Positions 58,046-64,000 of a DNA stretch of 64,000 nucleotides are shown here, piece after piece. The DNA comes from Streptomyces aculeolatus (lineage in GTDB: Bacteria; Actinomycetota; Actinomycetes; Streptomycetales; Streptomycetaceae): the NCBI RefSeq assembly GCF_020400605.1, contig NZ_JAINRD010000004.1, forward strand, positions 310,001 to 374,000, read 5' to 3'. Every line of letters begins with the position of its first letter. Positions within the stretch are counted from its first letter, which is position 1. The position numbers were made by a program, and so were the translations under genes. The notes under the pieces were generated by a model that worked only from the letters and a program-made list of their open reading frames with translations, was not told the origin of the DNA and ran no database searches.

Positions 58046-60916
58046 TCAGGTCCGTGCACTGCCGCCCGAGGCAACGGCGTACTGCTCCCGCACCTCGCGG
58101 TAGCGCAGCAGCTCCGCCGCCATCGGCTCCAGCACCCGCGCCCGCCCGCTCGCGGCCGCCGACTCCCGCAGCCGGCGCTCCGCCTCCTCGCCGTACCGCC
58201 GCGCCGGGGCGCGGGCCACGAACCGGCAGGCCAGCGCCAGCCCGGGGCCGCCGGCCGCGGCGACCGCCACGAGGCCCAGCGGCAGCAGCCACGGCCCGCC
58301 GGCGACGCCGAAGAACGCCGCCACCAGCCACAGCAACGCCAGCGCCTGGAGGCCGAGCAGCCCGCGCTGCACCGCACCCACCACCGACCACCACCGCGGC
58401 CGCGGCACAGGCCCGAGCCCGGTCCCGTCACCGGCACCCGGACCGGCCGCACCCGCCTCGCCCGCGTCACCCGCACCGGACCCGCCCGAAGTCGGTTCAC
58501 CTCCGGACGCCGCCGTCTCCGCACCCGGGCCCGGGGCCTGCCGCGTCAGCCCGTCCGCGAGCCCCTCCGCACCGCGCACCCCCGCCTCGCGCACCGCCTT
58601 CGCCCACGGCGCCGGCAGCCCGGCGCCCGCCTCGTCGGCCACGGTCCGTACGGCCTGCTCCACCACCGCCCGCGCGGGGGCCAACCTCCGCTCCCCGTCC
58701 CGGGGTTCCGGCATCAGCGCGCCCGCGTCCGCGGCCGGCCGGTCGGCCGCACCGGCGGCCGAGCCGCCCGCCGTCCCCGCCCGCCGGCGCCGCCACAGCT
58801 CCACCAGCCGTGCCCCGCACGCCTGTTCCGCCGCCCGCAGCCACAGCTGCTCCGCCGCCTGCCCCGTCGCCGCCGCCCCCACCGCCTCCGCGAGCCGGTC
58901 CTCGAACTCCGCCCTGATCCGCTCGTCGAGCCCGCCCCCGCCGCCGTCGCCGACGTACACCTCGCGCAGCCGCGCCGTCGCCTCGTCCACGTCCGCTGTC
59001 AGCCGGCTTTCGGCCGCCCGGCGCTCCGCGATGAACGACACCAGCTCCGCGCGCAGATCGCCCACGCCCTCGCCGGTGAGCGCGGACAGCGACAGCACGC
59101 ACGCGCCGGGCTCGCCGTGCTCGCCGAGCGCGAGGCCGTCCTCGTCGAGGAGCCGGCGCAGGTCGTCGAGCACCTGCCCGACGGCGTTCGCGGGCAGCCG
59201 GTCCAGCTGGTTGAGGACGACGAACATCACCTCTGCGTAGCCGGCCAGCGGTTGCAGATAGCGCTCGTGCAGCGCCGCGTCCGCGTACTTCTCCGGGTCG
59301 ACCACCCAGATCACCGCGTCCACCCGGCGCAACAGGTCCTCCACGCGGCGGCGGTGCTCCTCCACCGCCGAGTCGTGGTCGGGCAGGTCGATGAGGACGA
59401 GCCCGCGCAGCCCCAGGTCGTCGCGGAGCGGGCGAGCGGCGCGCGCCGGGAGGCCGAGGCGTTCGAGGAGCAGGGTCGGCGCGTGGTCCCCGGCGCCGCG
59501 CCAGGCGCACGCGGACGGCAGCGAGGTGGTGGGCCTGCGCACGCCGACGTCGGAGAGGGGGGCACCGGCGAGCGCGTTGAAGAGGCTGGACTTGCCGCTG
59601 CCGGTGGCGCCCGCGATGGCGACGACGGCGTGGTCGAGGGAGAGCCGCTGCCGGTCGGCGGCCTCGTCGAGTACGCGGCCGGCCTCGGCCAGCGTGCGCC
59701 CGTCCAGCCGCGTACGGGAGAGGCCGACCAGTTCCCGCAGGGCGTCGAGCCGCCCGCGCAGGGGGCCTTGGGCACGCGGTACGAATCCTCCGGGCGTCCC
59801 CGCGTCCTCCCCGTGGCCCGCGCGCGCCCCGCCGCGACCCCGCCCCGCGGCACGCAGCACCGCACCGTCCCCGTCGTACGCACCGCCGCGCCCGCCGGCG
59901 TCCGCGAAGTCGTCGTCGTTCAGGCCCGCACCTCCGCCCGCACCGCCCCCGAAGGCGTCGCCACCGGACCCCGCACCGGAGCCGTCCCCCGCGCCGTCGA
60001 CCGGCCCTGCGCCCGCGGACACACCGTCATCCGCTCCGCCCTCCCCGGACACCTCCGCACCGGCGCCGCCCGCCTCCGCCGCCGCACCACCCGCCGGCTC
60101 CGGCACCCCCGCCGCCACGTCCGACCCGCCGTCCGCACCCATCTCCGCGACACCGCCCTCTCGTCCACCGCCGTCGCCCCCGGGGGAGCCCTCCGCACCA
60201 GCGCCGCCCCGTGCCTCGGCCCGGCGCCCGAAGTCCACCCCGCCCGAACCCGCAGCCCCGTCCCCCGAACCCGCAGCCCCGTCCCCCGAAGACCCCGCTC
60301 CCGCTTCCGCAGCCGAACCCCGAGCCTCCGCCCCCGAGACCTCCGCTGAGACCTCCTCCTCCGCCGCCAGGACCGCGGCCCCCGCACCGGCCTCCGCCGC
60401 CGAAGCCCCCGCTGCTCCGCTCGCCCCGCTTGCCCCACTCACCTCGACAACCTCAACCGCCCCATCGTCCACACCAGTTGCCGTCGAGCCCTCGGACGGA
60501 TCAGCGCCCTCTCCCCCCGGCCCCGGCACGGATTCGGCCACCCCCGTGCCGCCCCCGCCCCGAACCGCCTGCCGCTGGCCCCGCCGCACGCCCCACCGCG
60601 CCGCGCGCCGCGCGATCAACCCGTCGTCCCACATCCCGCCGGCCGCGGGCGCCGCAGCCCCGGCCTCGCCGTCCCACGCGTCCCCGTCAGGGGCATCCGC
60701 AGCCCCCGCGACCCCACTCAACTCAGCCAACTCATCCGCCCCCTCACCCCCACCGGCCACCGCCACCGGCTCCGCCGCCTCCTCAATTGGAACCGGAACC
60801 TCCGCCGACTCGCCGCGTCCCGGGGCCTCCTGCGCACGCACGTCGCGCCCCTCGCCTGCCTCGCCCATCTCGCCCGCCTCGCCCATGCCGCCCACCTCGT
60901 GCACCTCTTCCCTCAC
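58046..60916 (-). CDS. dynB: Dynamin-like GTPase with long disordered N-terminus (DynB-like)
   Basis: Large GTPase of 956 residues. The first 370 or so residues are acidic, Gly/Ala/Ser/Glu-rich and disordered. The GTPase domain starts near 425 ([10 protein letters not shown] near 437-446 as G1, [10 protein letters not shown] as G3, LNQLDR as G4). A helical region follows, then two membrane segments close to the C-terminus ([41 protein letters not shown]). Streptomyces DynA/DynB stabilise FtsZ rings at sporulation septa; DynB is the membrane-integrated one. GTG start overlaps the upstream GTPase stop (GTGA). Confidence 0.8.
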   Translation of the reverse strand: MREEVHEVGGMGEAGEMGEAGEGRDVRAQEAPGRGESAEVPVPIEEAAEPVAVAGGGEGADELAELSGVAGAADAPDGDAWDGEAGAAAPAAGGMWDDGLIARRAARWGVRRGQRQAVRGGGGTGVAESVPGPGGEGADPSEGSTATGVDDGAVEVVEVSGASGASGAAGASAAEAGAGAAVLAAEEEVSAEVSGAEARGSAAEAGAGSSGDGAAGSGDGAAGSGGVDFGRRAEARGGAGAEGSPGGDGGGREGGVAEMGADGGSDVAAGVPEPAGGAAAEAGGAGAEVSGEGGADDGVSAGAGPVDGAGDGSGAGSGGDAFGGGAGGGAGLNDDDFADAGGRGGAYDGDGAVLRAAGRGRGGARAGHGEDAGTPGGFVPRAQGPLRGRLDALRELVGLSRTRLDGRTLAEAGRVLDEAADRQRLSLDHAVVAIAGATGSGKSSLFNALAGAPLSDVGVRRPTTSLPSACAWRGAGDHAPTLLLERLGLPARAARPLRDDLGLRGLVLIDLPDHDSAVEEHRRRVEDLLRRVDAVIWVVDPEKYADAALHERYLQPLAGYAEVMFVVLNQLDRLPANAVGQVLDDLRRLLDEDGLALGEHGEPGACVLSLSALTGEGVGDLRAELVSFIAERRAAESRLTADVDEATARLREVYVGDGGGGGLDERIRAEFEDRLAEAVGAAATGQAAEQLWLRAAEQACGARLVELWRRRRAGTAGGSAAGAADRPAADAGALMPEPRDGERRLAPARAVVEQAVRTVADEAGAGLPAPWAKAVREAGVRGAEGLADGLTRQAPGPGAETAASGGEPTSGGSGAGDAGEAGAAGPGAGDGTGLGPVPRPRWWSVVGAVQRGLLGLQALALLWLVAAFFGVAGGPWLLPLGLVAVAAAGGPGLALACRFVARAPARRYGEEAERRLRESAAASGRARVLEPMAAELLRYREVREQYAVASGGSART
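60243..60284 (-). repeat. 21-bp tandem repeat in the disordered part of the dynB-like gene
   Basis: CCCGAACCCGCAGCCCCGTC plus C twice in a row (60243-60263, 60264-60284), with a partial third copy. It encodes repeated Gly-Asp-Gly-Ala-Ala-Gly-Ser units. Confidence 0.9.
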
Positions 60917-62811
60917 TTCTCCCGCTGCAGCACCGACATGGCCGCGATCAACCGGGCCTGCTGGCCCGACTGCGCCTCCAGGGCGTCGATCGCCGCCAGC
61001 CGGCGATCCCGCTCCCCGTCGAGCACCCGCTCGAAGTACGTGCCGAGCAGCCGCCCGCCCCGGCTCCGCAGCCGCAACCCGTCCTTCGCGCCCAGCAGCG
61101 CCGCCAGTTCGTCCGCCGCCCCCTCCCCCTCAGCGCCGCCGAGCAGCGCCACCGCCAGCAGCGCCGCCACCTCCTCCGGCTCCGCGTCGCCCGGCCGCTC
61201 CGCCGCGCGCAACGCGTCGTCGGCCAGCTCCTCCAGACACCGCTGCCAGCGCCGTACGAGCACGCCCACCCGCTCCTGCGCCCCCACGCCCGCCTCGCCG
61301 AACGGCACCGCCGCCGCGCCCGGCTCGCGCCGCAGCTCGGCGGCGAACCGTTCGTCGGCGGCGGCCACGGCGCAGTACAGGACGGCGGCGACGCTGCCGG
61401 TCAGGGCGTCGAGGAGGTCGACGGAGGCGCCGGTGAGGGCGCGGTTGCGGTAGTGCGCCAGGGCGTCGCCGGCGAACGCGGTGCCGCCGACGAGGTCGGC
61501 GTGCGCCTGCTCCGCCGCCTCCTCGTACGCCCGCTCCACGCGGTGCGCCATCCGCGTCGACGCCGCGTGCTGCGCGGCGCACGCCCCGGCCAGCGACGTG
61601 ACCCGCGAACGCAGCGACGCGAGCACGCCGTTCGCGGTCCGCACGGACGCCTCCGCACGGGCCGCCGGGTCCTGTGCGCGGTGGCCGAGCCAGTCGCGCA
61701 GCTCCCGCACCGCCGTGGCGGGCAGCAGCCCGCTGCCGCCGCCCGCGGACTCGGGGAGTTCGGGGACGGTGAAGCGCGGCACGTCGCCGAGTCCGGCCTT
61801 GCGCAGCAGCGTCGCGTACTGCAGGGAGATCTCGCCGGCGACCTGGTGCGGCACGCGGTCGAGCACGGTGACCAGGCTGACGTCGTACTCCTTCGCCGTG
61901 CGCAGCAGGTGCCAGGGCACCGCGTCGGCGTACCGGGAGGCGGTCGTCACCAGCACCCACACGTCCGCGGCGCACACCAACTCGGCGGCCAGCTCGCGGG
62001 CGTGCCCGGCGAGGGAGTCGATGTCGGGGGCGTCGAGGAGGGCGAGGCCGCTCGGTACGTTCTCGTCGACCTCGATCCGCAGCAGGGTCCCGTCGGGCCC
62101 GCCACCGCCCTCGCCGAAGGTCGCGGCACCCCGCCCAAGACCATCACGTCCGAGGCCGTCCCGGCCGGGGCCGTCCCCGCCCAGGCCGTCCCGGGTGCGG
62201 TACGGGTCACGCACGCCGTACGCCGCGGAGGCACCCCTGTTCGCCCCGTACGCCTCCCGGGCGGGGGACCCGCCGTACGCGCCGCGCGAACCCCCGCCGC
62301 TCCCGTACGACTCACGCGTCCCCCGGCCGTCCCCCTCATCGCCGTGGTCCCCGTACGGCTCCGCAACCTCCTGCGCTTCGTAAGCGCCGTAGGACTCGTA
62401 CGCCTCGACGCGCCCGTGCGCGGCGTCCTGCCGCGGCATCCACACCCGCGTCAGATGCGGCAGCACCCGCTGCCCCGCGAACCAGGACTGGTCGTCGGGG
62501 TGGCAGACGAGCACCGGCATCCGCGTGGTGGGCCGCAACACGCCGGACTCGCTGACGCATCTGCCGACGAGCGAGTTGACGAGCGTCGACTTCCCCGCGC
62601 CCGTCGAGCCGCCGACCACCGCGAGCAGCGGCGCGTCCGGCCGGTGCAGCCGGGGCACCAGGTAGTCGTCGAGCTGGGCCAGCAGTTCCGCTCTGCTCCG
62701 CCGCGCTCCGTCCGCCCCCGGCAGGGGGAGCGGAAAGCGCGCCGCGGCGACGCACTCGCGGAGCGCGGAGAGTGCGTTCAGCAGGTCAGGCCGTACGTCC
62801 GAGGTCGCCAC
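60913..62811 (-). CDS. dynA: Dynamin-like GTPase with Tyr/Gly-rich insertion (DynA-like)
   Basis: GTPase of 632 residues without clear membrane segments. G1 [10 protein letters not shown] (about 66-75), G3-like [10 protein letters not shown] (about 258-267), G4 region VTVLDRVP; long helical C-terminus (about 340-632). Between the switch region and G3 (about 138-235) sits a low-complexity insertion rich in Tyr, Gly, Asp and Arg ([37 protein letters not shown]). GTG 62811 is the start, without a strong Shine-Dalgarno. First gene of the pair; DynA and DynB act together at the division ring. Confidence 0.78.
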   Translation of the reverse strand: MATSDVRPDLLNALSALRECVAAARFPLPLPGADGARRSRAELLAQLDDYLVPRLHRPDAPLLAVVGGSTGAGKSTLVNSLVGRCVSESGVLRPTTRMPVLVCHPDDQSWFAGQRVLPHLTRVWMPRQDAAHGRVEAYESYGAYEAQEVAEPYGDHGDEGDGRGTRESYGSGGGSRGAYGGSPAREAYGANRGASAAYGVRDPYRTRDGLGGDGPGRDGLGRDGLGRGAATFGEGGGGPDGTLLRIEVDENVPSGLALLDAPDIDSLAGHARELAAELVCAADVWVLVTTASRYADAVPWHLLRTAKEYDVSLVTVLDRVPHQVAGEISLQYATLLRKAGLGDVPRFTVPELPESAGGGSGLLPATAVRELRDWLGHRAQDPAARAEASVRTANGVLASLRSRVTSLAGACAAQHAASTRMAHRVERAYEEAAEQAHADLVGGTAFAGDALAHYRNRALTGASVDLLDALTGSVAAVLYCAVAAADERFAAELRREPGAAAVPFGEAGVGAQERVGVLVRRWQRCLEELADDALRAAERPGDAEPEEVAALLAVALLGGAEGEGAADELAALLGAKDGLRLRSRGGRLLGTYFERVLDGERDRRLAAIDALEAQSGQQARLIAAMSVLQREK

Positions 62812-63106
62812 ATGCGAAGAATGCCCGCTTCCATCCGAATTTGAAAGCGTTTAGCCCCGCAGCGCGCCTTCTTCATCCCGGAAGCTTCCGCCACGCGGGC
62901 ATAACGACTGCACAACACCACCGGCACCACCCGGAAAAAAGCGGTGCGCGATTCGTACTCGCCTGCGATTATCGGGACGCTTCACTGAACCTCCACAAGG
63001 TGGTGCCGGAGTGAAGCTACCGGGTGTGGCTCAACGGAGCCCTATCCTTGACCCCTGGCAAGGTCACGGATCCGCCGAGCCCGGCCACCGTTCCACGCCA
63101 CACCGG

Positions 63107-63179
63107 CCCCCGTAGCTCAGCGGATAGAGCAGGCGCCTTCTAAGCGCTTGGTCGCAGGTTCGAGTCCTGCCGGGGGCGC
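63107..63179 (+). tRNA. tRNA-Arg (anticodon TCT)
   Basis: Acceptor GCCCCCG pairs with CGGGGGC; D arm GCTC-AGCGGATA-GAGC; anticodon stem GGCGC with loop CTTCTAA and GCGCT; variable loop TGGTC; T arm GCAGG-TTCGAGT-CCTGC. The anticodon TCT reads AGA/AGG. A tyrosine integrase gene facing it from the right suggests that its 3' end is the attachment site of an integrated element. Confidence 0.95.
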
Positions 63180-63394
63180 AGGGCTGCCCTCCTCCCCCAG
63201 GGAGGGCCCAACCTGCAGGTCAGAGGGTTATCCACCCTCCCCCAGCGAGGGGCTCGACACCGATAGATGATCATGCTCTCTGTCCAGTTGGCACGGGCCA
63301 GAAGCGGGCCTCTACGGCTAACTGTCCCCCATACGTCCCCCGCGGACACCTCCCCTCGGCGCCGCCCCCGCCACATCACAGGGGGGCGTAGCGA

Positions 63395-63432
63395 AGCGGT
63401 CCGGGATGCGCCCGCGCAGGGCCCGGACCGCT
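63395..63432 (-). terminator. Terminator of the integrase gene
   Basis: AGCGGTCCGGG (63395-63405) and CCCGGACCGCT (63422-63432) form a perfect 11-bp stem with a 16-nt loop, beginning 3 nt behind the integrase stop codon. Confidence 0.8.
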
Positions 63433-63435
63433 CCA

Positions 63436-64000
63436 TCACGCCACCGGCAGGTACCGGAGTCCTTCGATCCGTTTCAGGTAGTCGGTCAACTGTCCAGTGA
63501 CACATCTGGCGTAGATCGCCAGGAGGACCGGGACACTGTTGCCCGCCCACTCCGCGACAGTCGCGGGGGGAACGCCGGCGTTCAGCCACCCGGTGAGGCA
63601 GGTGTGGCGGAGGTCGTACACACGTTTGCCAGCGGGAGAGGCGTACTCGTGTGCTGCGAGGACCGCTTCGCGGGCCTTGCCCCACACGCGCCGGTAGACC
63701 GAGCCTGCCAGGGTGTCCCCTCCTGCGCCGGGGAGGAGGAGCCCATCGGGTTTGAGCTCGTACTTGGCGATGACGCGGCGGAGGAGAGCCACTAGATCCG
63801 GATGGATCGGGACGGTGCGGGTGTCACCCTCGGCACGGCCCTTCAGGTCGCGGACCTCGTGCACCTCTCCGCTGTCCGTCCACTGGCCGCCCACCTCTGG
63901 ATGGGCCTTGTGGACGATGATCTCGCCCCACCCTGTTTCGGGCAGGACAGCATCGGCGACATGCAGCGCGACGGCTTCCTCGGGACGTAGGCCGGCGTAG
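63436..64000 (-). CDS. Tyrosine-type site-specific integrase (partial, C-terminal part)
   Basis: Catalytic domain of a phage/ICE-type integrase, at least 188 residues; the N-terminus is beyond the right edge. Box I Arg in YAGLRPEEAVAL, the box II region YDLRHTCLTGWLNAGVPP (Arg and His kept, first His replaced by Tyr), and the nucleophile Tyr in LLAIYARC. The frame stays open to the window end. Its 3' end points at the tRNA-Arg gene 260 bp away, the usual layout of actinomycete integrative elements, so the rest of the element lies to the right. Confidence 0.9.
   Translation of the reverse strand, partial: YAGLRPEEAVALHVADAVLPETGWGEIIVHKAHPEVGGQWTDSGEVHEVRDLKGRAEGDTRTVPIHPDLVALLRRVIAKYELKPDGLLLPGAGGDTLAGSVYRRVWGKAREAVLAAHEYASPAGKRVYDLRHTCLTGWLNAGVPPATVAEWAGNSVPVLLAIYARCVTGQLTDYLKRIEGLRYLPVA

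Noticed and set aside
60211..62844. 877-codon plus-strand frame opposite the dynamin genes
   Set aside because: Pro/Arg/His-rich string without domain; the minus strand encodes clear GTPases with proper coupling.

Overview
The window is very GC-rich, with strong G/C bias at third codon positions, GTG/TTG starts, ATGA/GTGA overlaps, SsbB- and DynA/DynB-like genes, a LAXTG (class E) sortase substrate and a TTA-containing gene. All of this points to a Streptomyces or close relative. The sequence appears to be chromosomal. The right edge enters an integrated element beside a tRNA-Arg gene.

Region 1 (1-17.8 kb) is a carbohydrate and amino-sugar uptake locus. A minus-strand run encodes a fused Dpp-type ATPase, two Dpp-type permeases, a Tat-type lipoprotein binding protein and, at the left edge, an N-acetylneuraminate lyase-like enzyme. 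It is divergent from an FadR-type GntR regulator with a near-palindromic operator between them, and the set looks like a sialic acid uptake and cleavage module. Next come a secreted GH84-family protein (plus strand) and a minus-strand series of ROK regulator, sugar-binding lipoprotein, two permeases, GH4 phospho-glycosidase and BadF-type sugar kinase. A perfect palindrome lies in front of the ROK gene.

Region 2 (17.9-20.1 kb) holds an MscS channel and an HNH endonuclease.

Region 3 (20.1-38.9 kb) is the most unusual part: two parallel PknG-type kinase modules back to back. Module A is GlnX - GlnH - coiled-coil protein - PknG - PP2C phosphatase - VWA protein - FHA protein. Module B is a trypsin-like protease translationally coupled to a second PknG-like kinase, then a VWA paralogue without its metal site, a second GlnX-like membrane protein and a lipoprotein of the sugar-binding type that has no transporter. 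A Trypco2-domain protein is divergent from the protease. Both modules suggest that an extracellular binding protein signals through a four-helix membrane protein to a cytosolic kinase; module B adds a protease of the kind found in bacterial conflict systems. Zinc ribbons recur in five of the proteins.

Region 4 (39.0-44.7 kb) has an ABC exporter, a eukaryotic-type Ser/Thr kinase with less biased codon use, and a gene graveyard: a permease C-terminal remnant, a frameshifted membrane protein and an HATPase C-terminal fragment. A stand-alone RapZ-C-like protein and a truncated haemoglobin follow.

Region 5 (44.8-52.2 kb) encodes two very large FtsX-like permeases and an ATPase with a C-terminal AbrB-like extension. 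Region 6 (52.3-64.0 kb) is all minus strand apart from the tRNA: ettA with a thioesterase and an unknown gene, a thioester/LAXTG surface protein, an SSB, a dynamin pair, tRNA-Arg(TCT) and the C-terminal part of a tyrosine integrase.
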